Shown one piece after another: positions 1-8,057 of a DNA stretch of 64,000 nt; position 1 is the first letter of the stretch, and each line of letters starts with the position of its first letter. The stretch spans positions 620,001 through 684,000 of the forward strand of contig CAVTJK010000003.1 in NCBI GenBank assembly GCA_963734965.1, written 5' to 3'. This DNA is from UBA4742 sp963734965 (GTDB lineage: Bacteria > Actinomycetota > Acidimicrobiia > Acidimicrobiales > Acidimicrobilacustridaceae). Made by a program: the position numbers and the translations under genes. The notes below the pieces were generated by a model that was given only the letters and a program-made list of their open reading frames with translations, ran no database searches and was not told the origin of the DNA.

Positions 1-1173
1 CACCCGTCGGCGGCGTCGGTGTTGTAGTCGGCGTGGCCGTCGATGCAGTGCTGGCCGTCGGTGAAGGCGGCCACTGGGCGGCCGCAGGGTTGGTAGGGGA
101 GCGGCGATGCAGGCCACCGTGGTCGTCGTGCTGGGCGCCGCCGCGCTGGTCGTGGGGCTGCTGGTCGACTGGGTCGGTGGCGCAGCCACCTGCGCCGACT
201 GGCGGCTGTGAGCGAAGGCAACGATCCCGGTCACGAGCAGCGCCACGGCCATGATGGCGGCGACGACCATCAGCACCGGCTCGAACCGTGAACGAGCCGA
301 CCGGCCGACTCGTGTCGGACGGGCCAGGATCTGGGTGTCCCCGGCCGAACCCCGCGCCGCGGCCGCCGTCGGGCGGCGATCGGGGCGCTTGTCGACCATC
401 TCGTCCAGCCGGCGACGCAGGTCACGCGGGACGCCGCGACCGATCGGCTCGACCTTCCCCTCGGCGGCGCGGTGCATGATCACGCGGGCGTCACCTCGAC
501 CGAAGGGCGGCTCGCCCGTCGCCGCGAAGCGCAGCGTGGCGCCCATCGAGAAGACGTCGCTCGCGGCGGTGACACGTTCACCCCGGGCCTGCTCGGGGGC
601 CATGTACTCGGGTGTGCCGATCACGACCTCGGCGGCGGTCAGACCCGACGTCGCCCCGCGCATGGTGGCGACCCCGAAGTCGGTGAGGTAGGCACGACCC
701 GACGCGTCGAACAGCACGTTCGCCGGCTTGATGTCGCGGTGCACGATGCCGGCGCGGTGGGCGACGGCCAGCGCGCCGAGCAGCTCGTCGCCGAGGAAGG
801 CAACGGTGGCCGCGGGCATCGGTCCGCTCGTGCGGACGTGGTCGGCCAACGTGCCGCCCGACAGGTAGGGCATCACGAGCACGAGGTCGTCGCCGTCGTC
901 GATCACGTCGAGCAGCGCGACGATGTTGGGGTGGTCGAGCGTCTCGAGCACCTCGGCTTCGCGGCGGACGCGCTGGCGGGCTTGGTGCATCTCGATGTCG
1001 CTGCCGCGCAAAGCGAGTCGCTTCAGCGCGACGGGTCGGCCGGCCGGATCGACGGCCAGATCGACCACGCCCATGCCGCCGCGACCCAGTCGTTGCATGA
1101 GCGAGTAGGACACGGGCGACAGGTTATGAGGGCCCGGGCGGCGGCGATAGGGGGTGGGCGGCGGTGGCGACAT
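1..1173 (-). CDS. Membrane Ser/Thr protein kinase, C-terminus cut by window edge
   Basis: Hanks-type kinase of the PknB class, expected to phosphorylate Ser/Thr of cytosolic targets from the membrane. The kinase domain starts near residue 25 and shows the Gly loop LGRGGMG, VALK with the ATP-binding Lys about residue 51, catalytic HRDIKPANVL, DFGV and GTPEYMAPEQ. A single membrane helix (VVAAIMAVALLVTGIVAF) follows a short juxtamembrane stretch, then a Pro/Thr/Ser-rich external linker. The ATG at 1173 is chosen because it gives the full Gly loop; GTG or ATG codons 20-25 residues later are alternatives. Downstream of a G4 run at 96-99 the strong C/G third-position bias moves to another frame (there reading GQHCIDGHADYN), so a one-base insertion is likely there. 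The 267-bp gap to the divergent gene at 1441 should hold its promoter. Confidence 0.85.
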   Translation of the reverse strand, partial: MSPPPPTPYRRRPGPHNLSPVSYSLMQRLGRGGMGVVDLAVDPAGRPVALKRLALRGSDIEMHQARQRVRREAEVLETLDHPNIVALLDVIDDGDDLVLVMPYLSGGTLADHVRTSGPMPAATVAFLGDELLGALAVAHRAGIVHRDIKPANVLFDASGRAYLTDFGVATMRGATSGLTAAEVVIGTPEYMAPEQARGERVTAASDVFSMGATLRFAATGEPPFGRGDARVIMHRAAEGKVEPIGRGVPRDLRRRLDEMVDKRPDRRPTAAAARGSAGDTQILARPTRVGRSARSRFEPVLMVVAAIMAVALLVTGIVAFAHSRQSAQVAAPPTQSTSSPTTSAAAPSTTTTVACIAAPLPTLRPPSGRLHRRPALHRRPRRLQHRRRRRV

Positions 1174-1440
1174 GGCTGCGATCGGGATCGTCCTGACCCC
1201 TGGCTGAACACGCAGATCACAGGCATGAAACCGTCCTGTCACACGCCGTCGCTACAGTTGCGCCAGCAGGAACCGAAGGTAAGAGCAAGGACCACGATCG
1301 ACGATCGGCTGAAAACCCGCTGAAAACCGGCCGAAACCGGAACATCCCGGGTTGGATGTGCGGTTGAATGAACCAGTTGCCCCCGTAGCACCCGCACTGA
1401 TGCCACCACCACGGTGTCGCATCCCGAGATCGGAGACGTG

Positions 1441-1635
1441 ATGACCGACACGCACGAGCTGGACGTGATCAACGAGGCTCTGGCGATCATCGACAAGGGT
1501 CTCGGCGACATGTTGCATCGTGAACTGGTCTCGACCGACGAGGTCGCCGATCTCCTGTTGGATGTCCGGATGGTGCTCGCCACCGTCGAGCTGCCGGTCT
1601 CCGAGCTCGATGGCGCCGGAGCCGCCGCCAACTGA
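1441..1635 (+). CDS. Small acidic hypothetical protein (64 aa)
   Basis: I do not recognise a family. The protein is short, acidic and predicted mostly helical (HELDVINEALAIIDKGLGDML), with no signal peptide or membrane segment. The ATG at 1441 is preferred over an in-frame ATG 27 bases upstream because GGAG lies about 8 bases before it. It stands alone between a divergent kinase gene and a convergent WS/DGAT gene, so no operon context helps. The third-position GC bias supports real coding. Confidence 0.55.
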   Translation: MTDTHELDVINEALAIIDKGLGDMLHRELVSTDEVADLLLDVRMVLATVELPVSELDGAGAAAN

Positions 1636-1668
1636 TCAGGGCCGACGGCCCGCTCGATTCGACGCGCC

Positions 1669-3093
1669 TCAGGTTCCGGCTGCGATGAGCTCGGCGAAGG
1701 ACTCGTCGATGGCGTCGCGCAGCCGGTCGGGCTCGTCGATCATGCCCGTGTCGATGTGCAGGCCGAGGTTGAGCATCCCGCGGTAGGACATCATCGTCAG
1801 GTTGAAGGCCGAGCCCGCCAACGGACCGACGGGGTAGGTCGCCTCGATGCGAGCCCCGGCGATGAACAGATCGAACGAGGCGGCCCGCAGGTTCGAGGTG
1901 GCGAAGTCGACCGTCTCGGCCTGCTGTCGCGCGATGCGCACCACGACCGAGGTGGGCAACAGGTTCACGAACCCGGCCAGGCCGGCGACCAACCCGATGG
2001 CCCGCTCGCCCTTGGTCCGGCCCAGCGCGTCGTGGACCAGCTCGAACCGCGCCGCGGGATCGAGATCGCCGGTCGGAACCAGCACCCGCGTCGGCACGAA
2101 GCTGTTGCCGCCGGCCGAGCCGCCTTGGCGCGTGCTCACCGGCATGGCCATGCGCAGCTCCTCGACCGGCGCGCCCACCTCACGGTGATAGCGACCGGCG
2201 GCGGCGGCGCTGGCCGCCACGAACAGGTCGTTGATGCTGCCCCCCAGGCCCTTGGCGGCGCGGTGGGTGTCCTCGAGCGACACGTCGAGGATCTCGAGGC
2301 GGCGCCCGAGGGTGGGCTCGGTCCAGATCGGCGAGTGATGGTGATCGGTGACGGTGAGCTGGCGAGCCACCGAGCGACCGGTCTCGACCGTGTCGGCGCC
2401 CATCTCGAAGAGGTGGGCCGGGTTGCGCACGGTGTCGGCCGCCAGCCCCACGCCCTGGCCCGCGATCCCGAGCGTGCGGCGCCAGGTGTGACCCAGGGTG
2501 TCCGAGGCTGAGCTCCAGAGCGATCCGCCGTCGCGCTCGTCGGTGGCGATCACCACGTCGGGATCCATGGGCACGTCGCGGGCCACGTCGATGAACTGCT
2601 CCGAGAGCCGGATCCCGCCTTCGCCGTCGGTGATGGTGTGGTGCATCTTCTGGATCAGGGCCGAGCGATGATCGGAGAGGCCGTCGACGACGACGAACTC
2701 CCAGAGCGGGCGGGTGCGATCGAGGGGGTCCTGCACGAACGACGTGGCCAGGTCGAGCAGTTGGCGGATCGTGCCCGGTTTGGGCAGGGCGACGTGGCGG
2801 AGGTGGCGGTCGATGTCGAAGTCGGGCGCGTCCCGCCACTCGGGCGGGGCCAGGCGACCGAGCGCGGGCACGACGCGCTGATGCAGCCGCGGGATGCGCG
2901 AGACGGCCACGAGCATCCGTTGGCGGAACCGGGCCAGATCAGGCGAGCCGTCGAGCAGCGTGATGCTGCCGAAGTTCGAGCTGAGGTAGGGGTCCTTGTC
3001 GACGTTCCACAGCAGGGCCTCGACATCGGACATGCGCCGCTCGCCCAGCAGCTCTCGTGGGGCGCGGGGCGGGGCGGTCTCGGACGAGCCCAT
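1669..3093 (-). CDS. WS/DGAT family O-acyltransferase
   Basis: Wax ester synthase/diacylglycerol acyltransferase, which transfers an acyl group from acyl-CoA to a fatty alcohol or diacylglycerol to make storage wax esters or triacylglycerol. The 474-residue length is normal for the family. The catalytic HHxxxDG motif is present as HHTITDG at residues 151-157, preceded by the family signature PLWEFVVVDGL near 129-139. No membrane segment is evident, as usual for these membrane-associated enzymes. A Met at residue 21 is a possible alternative start. It is followed on the same strand by a DsbA-like gene 55 bp upstream in coordinates. Actinobacteria often carry many paralogues, so the substrate cannot be assigned. 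Confidence 0.92.
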   Translation of the reverse strand: MGSSETAPPRAPRELLGERRMSDVEALLWNVDKDPYLSSNFGSITLLDGSPDLARFRQRMLVAVSRIPRLHQRVVPALGRLAPPEWRDAPDFDIDRHLRHVALPKPGTIRQLLDLATSFVQDPLDRTRPLWEFVVVDGLSDHRSALIQKMHHTITDGEGGIRLSEQFIDVARDVPMDPDVVIATDERDGGSLWSSASDTLGHTWRRTLGIAGQGVGLAADTVRNPAHLFEMGADTVETGRSVARQLTVTDHHHSPIWTEPTLGRRLEILDVSLEDTHRAAKGLGGSINDLFVAASAAAAGRYHREVGAPVEELRMAMPVSTRQGGSAGGNSFVPTRVLVPTGDLDPAARFELVHDALGRTKGERAIGLVAGLAGFVNLLPTSVVVRIARQQAETVDFATSNLRAASFDLFIAGARIEATYPVGPLAGSAFNLTMMSYRGMLNLGLHIDTGMIDEPDRLRDAIDESFAELIAAGT

Positions 3094-3148
3094 ACCGGCC
3101 AGGGTAACGGTCGGGGCCGGCCCGCACCTGGGCCGGTCACCGGGGCGT

Positions 3149-3751
3149 TCAGCGGGGGATGCTGGTGTGCTTGAACTCGTTGAGGTCAGGCCAGCCGCCG
3201 ACGAGGTCGACGACGCGCTCGACGGTCGATCGAGCCCACTCGCCGTCGCCCGCCGGCGGATTCATGAGCCGGACGAAGGTGGCGGCGTCGCCGACGATGA
3301 AGGTCGGGACCCCCCAGACGTCGTGGCTGGCGGCGACCGCCTCGTGCTCCTTGCGGATCGTCTCGAGCGGGCCGCCCGTCTCGATCTCGGTGAAGACGGT
3401 GTCGGGATCGATGCCCACGACCTCGAGCGCCTGGCCCACCGCGGCGCGGTCGTTGAGCTGGCCACTGTGGACGTGGCGGATGTCGAACAGGCCGCGATGC
3501 GCGGCCAGGAACTGGTCGGGGAACCGATCCCGGGCGACGACGCCGGCCTGGAGGGCCAGCAGGCCGCTGTCGTCGTCGGGACGTTCCCATATGTCGGTCT
3601 CGCCTTCGCCCACGTGGACCTGACCCAGACAGAAGGGGACGAAGGTCACGTCCCAGTCGGCGCCGGCCTCGAGCCCGGTGAGCACGTGCTCGTGGGCGAT
3701 GCGGGCGAACGGGCAGCGGTAATCCCAGGTGATCGAGAAGGTGAGGGGCAT
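3149..3751 (-). CDS. DsbA-family thioredoxin-fold oxidoreductase
   Basis: A 200-residue cytosolic thioredoxin-fold protein of the DsbA/FrnE/HCCA-isomerase superfamily. The active-site loop near residue 13 reads DYRCPFA, so only one Cys of the usual CxxC is present, as in mycothiol- or glutathione-dependent members. The cis-proline element WGVPTFIVG near residue 147 is clear, and a long helical insertion lies between. No signal peptide is seen. In actinobacteria related proteins serve as mycothiol-dependent reductases; that role is inference here. It lies between the WS/DGAT gene and the PAP2 gene on the same strand, with gaps too large to claim an operon. Confidence 0.8.
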   Translation of the reverse strand: MPLTFSITWDYRCPFARIAHEHVLTGLEAGADWDVTFVPFCLGQVHVGEGETDIWERPDDDSGLLALQAGVVARDRFPDQFLAAHRGLFDIRHVHSGQLNDRAAVGQALEVVGIDPDTVFTEIETGGPLETIRKEHEAVAASHDVWGVPTFIVGDAATFVRLMNPPAGDGEWARSTVERVVDLVGGWPDLNEFKHTSIPR

Positions 3752-3819
3752 GCTCGCTCGAACCCCACCCGCACCCAGGGCATTCCCCGCATCGGGTCCG
3801 AGTCAGGTCGGGGAAGGAT

Positions 3820-4509
3820 TCACGAGCCCAGTCGGCGCCACAGCGCCCGGGCGGTGGTTCCGATCACCAGACCGGTGGCCAGGCCGCCCACCACGTCGCT
3901 GGCGTGGTGGATCCGCACGTAGATGCGGCTGGTGGCGACCACGCCGGCGATGCCCCAGTAGAGGGGCCAGACGGCGCTGCCCTCCGACAGCAGGAGGGCG
4001 GCGACCACGGCGGTGCTGCTGTGGCCGCTCGGGAAGCTGGTGGTCAACGGCATCCGCATCTTGTAGGGCCGGGGCTCCTGGGACACCGGCCGCTCGCGCT
4101 TGAAGAACGACTTGATCACGCCGTTCACCACGACGGACTCGACAGCCAAGGTGGCGGTGAGCCGACCGAAGCGACCGAGCTGGCGATCGCCGCCCAGGGC
4201 CTGGGTGGCGCCGATGAGGACCCAGATCAGCCCGAAGTCACCCAGCTCGGTGGCGGCGTAGAACAGCCGGTCGGCGACCGGGTTGCCGCGGAGCTGGTCG
4301 AAGGCCTGATCGACGGCCTGGTCGAAGCGGGCCACCGGACCGAGCTCGTGGGGCGGTTCGACCTCGTGCGAACCCTGCTCGGCCAGGCGCTCGACGGGGT
4401 GCGGCAGGGCGGCCTCGGCCGCGCCCAGCGCGTCGCCCACCCGGCCGAGGGCATCGGTCGGGTCGGGGGGTTCGGGCTCGGGGGGGCGGTCGGACGGGGG
4501 ATCGATCAC
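3820..4509 (-). CDS. PAP2-family phosphatidic acid phosphatase-like membrane protein
   Basis: Integral membrane phosphatase of the PAP2 superfamily (229 aa). All three signature motifs are visible: KSFFKRERP, PSGHSS and SRIYVRIHHASDV, which supply the Lys/Arg phosphate-binding residues, the Ser-Gly-His core and the nucleophilic His-Asp pair. Several hydrophobic helices surround these motifs, after a Pro-rich cytosolic N-terminus. The GTG at 4509 is chosen because it overlaps the TGA of the upstream nuclease gene as GTGA, a classical translational-coupling arrangement. The open frame continues upstream but without coding character. The substrate is not readable; lipid phosphates or polyprenyl pyrophosphates are typical. 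Confidence 0.85.
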   Translation of the reverse strand: MIDPPSDRPPEPEPPDPTDALGRVGDALGAAEAALPHPVERLAEQGSHEVEPPHELGPVARFDQAVDQAFDQLRGNPVADRLFYAATELGDFGLIWVLIGATQALGGDRQLGRFGRLTATLAVESVVVNGVIKSFFKRERPVSQEPRPYKMRMPLTTSFPSGHSSTAVVAALLLSEGSAVWPLYWGIAGVVATSRIYVRIHHASDVVGGLATGLVIGTTARALWRRLGS

Positions 4510-5324
4510 CCGGGGGATGCTACGAGATCGAGTCGTTGGGCCTTGGCGTCGTCGGGATTGCCGCCGAAGGCCGGGCAGTAGGCCTGGAACGCGCACCAGT
4601 CGCAGAGCTTCGAGGGCTTGGGGCGGAAGTCTTCGCTGGCGCACGCTCGCTCGACGGCCGACCAGATGGCGGTGACCTTGCGTTCGAGGCCCCGGATGGA
4701 CTGCTCGGTGGGGGTGGTGATGATGGCGACCGGCTCGTCGAGGTAGAGCAGCTGGACCCGCGACGGCCGCTGCCCGAAGAGCTGCTCGCAGAGGAACGCG
4801 TAGAAGTGGACCCCGCCCAACTTGCCCTGCTCGAAGTTCTGGCGGGGGACGCGGCCGGTCTTGTAGTCGGTCACGACGAGCCGGCCCTGCTCGTCGAGCT
4901 CGAGGCGATCGATGATGCCGCGCAACCGCAGGCCCCCGATGCTGGCTTCGAGCTTGAGCTCGATGCCGATGGGGGTGATCGACCGCGGATCCTCGAGCTC
5001 GAAGTAGCGGCGCACGAGCCGCTCGGCGTCGTCGAGGAACCGGCCCTCGGCCTCGGCGTCGAGGTCCAGCTCGCTGAACTCGGGATCGGTGCGGAGCTCG
5101 TCGAGGGCCTGGTCGAGGGCGGTCAGGGCGGCGGGCAGGGTGCGCTGATCGGCCGGGAGCACGAAGAGGCGTTCGAGGGCGGCGTGGACGAGCGTGCCCT
5201 TGGTGGCGGGGACGGAGGGGGGCTCGGGCAGACGATCGATGCTCGAGAAGCGGAAGGCCAGGGCGCAGTCGGTGAAGCTCGACACCTTCGACGGAGACAG
5301 GCTGGCAGGGAGCTCGAGGGCCAT
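4506..5324 (-). CDS. RecB-like PD-(D/E)XK nuclease with Fe-S cluster motif
   Basis: A stand-alone single-strand-type nuclease related to the C-terminal domain of RecB/AddB and to Cas4. Around residue 47 is GTLVHAALE, then GIIDRLE with Asp139, and VTDYKTG with Asp153 and Lys155, which build the PD-(D/E)XK metal site. One Cys near residue 20 (TDCALAF) and three clustered Cys near 241-250 (LCDWCAFQAYC) match the 4Fe-4S arrangement of AddB and Cas4. No helicase motif is present and there is no CRISPR locus nearby, so a general repair role is more likely than adaptation. ATG 5324 is chosen because AGGGTGG lies upstream; GTG 5333 is possible. It is coupled to the PAP2 gene by a 4-base overlap. Confidence 0.87.
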   Translation of the reverse strand: MALELPASLSPSKVSSFTDCALAFRFSSIDRLPEPPSVPATKGTLVHAALERLFVLPADQRTLPAALTALDQALDELRTDPEFSELDLDAEAEGRFLDDAERLVRRYFELEDPRSITPIGIELKLEASIGGLRLRGIIDRLELDEQGRLVVTDYKTGRVPRQNFEQGKLGGVHFYAFLCEQLFGQRPSRVQLLYLDEPVAIITTPTEQSIRGLERKVTAIWSAVERACASEDFRPKPSKLCDWCAFQAYCPAFGGNPDDAKAQRLDLVASPG

Positions 5325-5438
5325 GTCGCCCACCCTACGCCGGGGGTGTGACAGGGCGGGGGGACCGCGACCGGTCCCAGCGGTACCCTGCGCGGGGTCG
5401 TGTCGGCGACACGATGACCCTCAGCGGAAGGGGACCAG

Positions 5439-6500
5439 ATGGGACAGACCCTCGAAGCGGATCGCACGCCCGGGCTCGACCATCACCCGGTGAAGCACAA
5501 AGGACTGCTGGCCGGCGGTGGTTGTCTGAGCGTGGTCCTCGTGCTGGCCGTCGCCGGCACCCTGTTCGTCTACGCCGTCGACTGGAAGTTCCCCATCCAC
5601 TTCGACCTGTCGCTGGATCCAGGGTCGGGCTGCGCCGACAGCAGCAACAGCCTCGTCCGGGCGGCGACGGCCGGCGACACCAGGAAGGTCACCTCGGCGC
5701 TTCGCCGCCACGAGGAGCCGGACGCGACGGACGGGTCCGGCGACACGGCGCTGGCCTGCGCCGTCGAACACGGCCACCTCGAGGCGGCCAAGGCCCTGCT
5801 CGACGCGGGGGCGAGCCCCGACGGCCTCGATGCCCAGAGCGCGCTGTGTCCCGATCTCACCTCGCTCCTGGCCCGACCGGGCACGTGCAACACACCAATC
5901 GCCCGGGCCGTCGGCTCCGGTCACGCCGATCTCGTGACCCTGCTGGTCGCCCACGGGGCCAAGCCGACCCCTGGCCTCTATGTCGCGTCGATGAAGAACC
6001 GGCCCGACCTGGCGCAGATCCTCCTCGACCACGGAGCCGACCCCAACGCCACCGACGGCACGACCCCACTGCTCTACAACGTCATGTTCGCCAACCGAAC
6101 GATGATCGACCTGCTGCTCGCCCACGGGGCCGATCCGAACCGAGGTGGCCCGGCCGACGCCGCCACCCTGCGCATCGCCGTCGACCTCCAACGCAACCCC
6201 CCCGACTCGGTTCCGGCGGCGTTGCGGACGTTGGTCTGCGGCGAGCAGGGCACGGCACCGAACCTCCCGCCGCTCGTCGTGGCCGCGGGTCTCGGCGATG
6301 CCACCTCGACGGCCGCGCTGCTCGCCCACGGCGCCGACCCCAACGGAGCAGCCGCCTTCGATCCGGCGGTGACGCCACTGGGCGCGGCGACGGCCGTCAG
6401 CTCGACGGAGGTGGCCGCGCTGCTCGTGGCGGCGGGCGCCCGACCCGCGCCCGCACCGGCTCCCTCAGCAGCTTCCCCGGCCCCGTCGGTCGCCTGTTGA
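5439..6500 (+). CDS. Membrane-anchored ankyrin-repeat protein
   Basis: A 353-residue protein with one N-terminal membrane helix (LAGGGCLSVVLVLAVAGTLF), so the ankyrin region probably faces the outside. Ankyrin units are recognised by TALACAVEHGHLEAAKALLDAG, HADLVTLLVAHGA, PDLAQILLDHGADPNA, MIDLLLAHGADPN and TAALLAHGADPNG, giving roughly six to eight repeats, followed by an Ala/Pro-rich tail. Ankyrin repeats bind proteins, and no catalytic domain is attached. AGGGG lies about 6 bases before the ATG. It is transcribed convergently with the hydrolase gene that ends 2 bp after it. The function is unknown. Confidence 0.88.
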   Translation: MGQTLEADRTPGLDHHPVKHKGLLAGGGCLSVVLVLAVAGTLFVYAVDWKFPIHFDLSLDPGSGCADSSNSLVRAATAGDTRKVTSALRRHEEPDATDGSGDTALACAVEHGHLEAAKALLDAGASPDGLDAQSALCPDLTSLLARPGTCNTPIARAVGSGHADLVTLLVAHGAKPTPGLYVASMKNRPDLAQILLDHGADPNATDGTTPLLYNVMFANRTMIDLLLAHGADPNRGGPADAATLRIAVDLQRNPPDSVPAALRTLVCGEQGTAPNLPPLVVAAGLGDATSTAALLAHGADPNGAAAFDPAVTPLGAATAVSSTEVAALLVAAGARPAPAPAPSAASPAPSVAC

Positions 6501-6501
6501 T

Positions 6502-7384
6502 CTAGCCGATGGCCGAGAACGCCTCGGTGATGCTGGCGGCGATGCGCGCCGGATCTTCCAGCGGACCGAAGTGGCCGAGGTCGTCGAAGGCGAGGAGGCG
6601 CCCCTGCGGCAGGGCGTCGACGATCGGCCCGGCCGCCGCCGCCGGTCCCATCCCGTCGACCGCGCCCCGGGCGATGGTCACCGGACAGTCCACCTCGCCG
6701 AGGTGGCGGAAAGCGTCGTGGTTGGCGCCCATCTGGTAGGTCGCGGCCTCGATCTCGGGCCGGCACTTGATGCGGACGGTGCCGTCGGGTTGTAGGGCGA
6801 AGCCGTAGTCGACATAGGCGTGCAGCGCCTCGGGATCGAGGGCCGACAGGGGCGGCTTGGACGCGAACGTGTCATAGGCGGCCTGGTACGAGGCGAACAC
6901 CTCGCGGCGACGCCTCGCCCCTTCGGCCAACGGGTTGGGCCGGTCCGCGAGGTTCGAGGCGGCGCCGTCGGTCGGCATGACCACGGGCTCGAAGCAGTAC
7001 AGGGCGGCGAAGGTCCCCGGTCGGCGTTGCTCGGCGAGCAGCAGCGCGGCGCCGCCCTTGGAGTGGCCGACGGCCACGAGGTCGTTGACCCCCCAGGCGT
7101 CGATGACCGCCAGCACGTCGTCGGCGAAGCCGTCCCATTCCATGTCGCGGCCGATCGGAGCGCGTCGAATCGCCATGCCCGCGAAGGTCTGGGGCGACAG
7201 CGTGCCAGTCGTCGAGGTGCCGGTTCAGCGGCCCCCACACCCGGCCGTGGAAACCGGTGGCGTGGGCGAACAGGATCGGTCGTCCGTCTCCTCCGAGATC
7301 ATGGACGGCGAGCGAGACCTGGTCGCTCGAAGAGATGGGGCTCAGCGGCCGGCGCGGCTCGCGGTGTCGGGGAGAGGTTCGCAC
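6502..7384 (-). CDS. Alpha/beta hydrolase, interrupted by a one-base frameshift
   Basis: Serine hydrolase of the alpha/beta fold. The N-terminal half (ILFAHATGFHGRVWGPL, then VAPDLRGHGDS) lies in one frame. The C-terminal half, with the nucleophile elbow GHSKGG, continues in the next frame from about 7160, and a late DDLGHFGPLEDP supplies the catalytic His. Skipping one base at about 7160 joins both halves into a normal-length protein of about 293 residues. I therefore read this as one gene with a +1 indel rather than two genes. The start at 7384 overlaps the end of the upstream gene by 43 bases; a start inside that overlap is hard to place. The substrate is unknown. Confidence 0.75.
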
Positions 7385-7821
7385 AGGTCAATCTTGACAT
7401 TGGTCGGCGCGAACCCCACCCGCCAGCCGTCGAGGCTGCCCTGGCTCAGCAGGTTGCGCAGCACGCCCAGGGCGGGCGCGTCGATGACCGGCGGACCTTC
7501 GATGAGCAGCTCGCCGAGCAGATCGACCGGTACGACGATGGCGGCGGCCTCGGTCGGGCGGTCGGCGGTCGTGACCACGGCGGCGTCGATGAACGGGACC
7601 CAACTGATGTGATGGGCCAGCACGCCTCGGGTGCGATGGGCCAGACCTTGCGCCCGATCGGCGGCGGCGCCGAGGTCGACCTGAGCGGGCACCAGCACGA
7701 ACGCCCCCGAGGGACCGATCACCAGACGGGCCTCGTCGAGCCAGCCGATCACCCAATCCGAGGGGAGCTCGGCGAGGATGTCGTCGATGCCATCCAGCGG
7801 CGTGGGGTGGGTCACACTCAC
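7342..7821 (-). CDS. Conserved-looking hypothetical protein
   Basis: I do not recognise the family. From the GTG at 7821 the protein is 159 residues, soluble, alternating beta-rich and helical stretches (DWVIGWLDEARLVIGPSG, then IVVPVDLLGELLIEG). The frame is open further upstream to 7965, but that part lacks coding bias and crosses a short direct repeat, so the later start is preferred; a second GTG at 7815 is equally possible. Its 3' end overlaps the presumed start of the hydrolase gene. A distant resemblance to nuclease-related (NERD-like) domains is too weak to assert. Confidence 0.5.
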   Translation of the reverse strand: MSVTHPTPLDGIDDILAELPSDWVIGWLDEARLVIGPSGAFVLVPAQVDLGAAADRAQGLAHRTRGVLAHHISWVPFIDAAVVTTADRPTEAAAIVVPVDLLGELLIEGPPVIDAPALGVLRNLLSQGSLDGWRVGFAPTNVKIDLCEPLPDTASRAGR

Positions 7822-7952
7822 GATGGTCTTATCGGACGCGACCGGATGGGCCTTTAGGCCCAGATCTGGGTCATACGGCCCAGGGCTCCGCTCCCCGCGA
7901 TGCAGGCCTGTGACCAGGGCTTTTCCAGGATGGACCCGTATGGGGAAGGCGC

Positions 7953-8057
7953 CCCGGCGGGCCATCGCCGGGACCGGTCAGCTGAGCGGAGCCGCGGGTG
8001 GGATGACACCCGTGCCGAAGGCGGCCCGGCGGATCATCGCCGGGACCAGCTAGCTGA
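7953..8057. repeat. Imperfect 33-bp direct repeat, two copies
   Basis: Two 33-bp units at 7953-7985 and 8025-8057 share CCCGGCGG, ATCGCCGGGACC and AGCTGA and differ at a few positions. The spacing is 72 bp. The second unit overlaps the last codons and stop of the glutaryl-CoA dehydrogenase gene, so the first probably arose by duplication of that gene end. Confidence 0.6.

Noticed and set aside
1366..1373. AAC-CA-GTT core resembling the KstR operator
   Set aside because: The outer T and A positions do not match, and no lipid gene follows.
4506..5324. RecB-like nuclease considered as Cas4
   Set aside because: No other cas gene or array is in the window; the Cys and nuclease motifs are equally found in stand-alone repair nucleases.
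6872..7384. Two separate hydrolase genes at 6502-7384
   Set aside because: Each half lacks the other half of an alpha/beta hydrolase, and they join exactly when one base is skipped.
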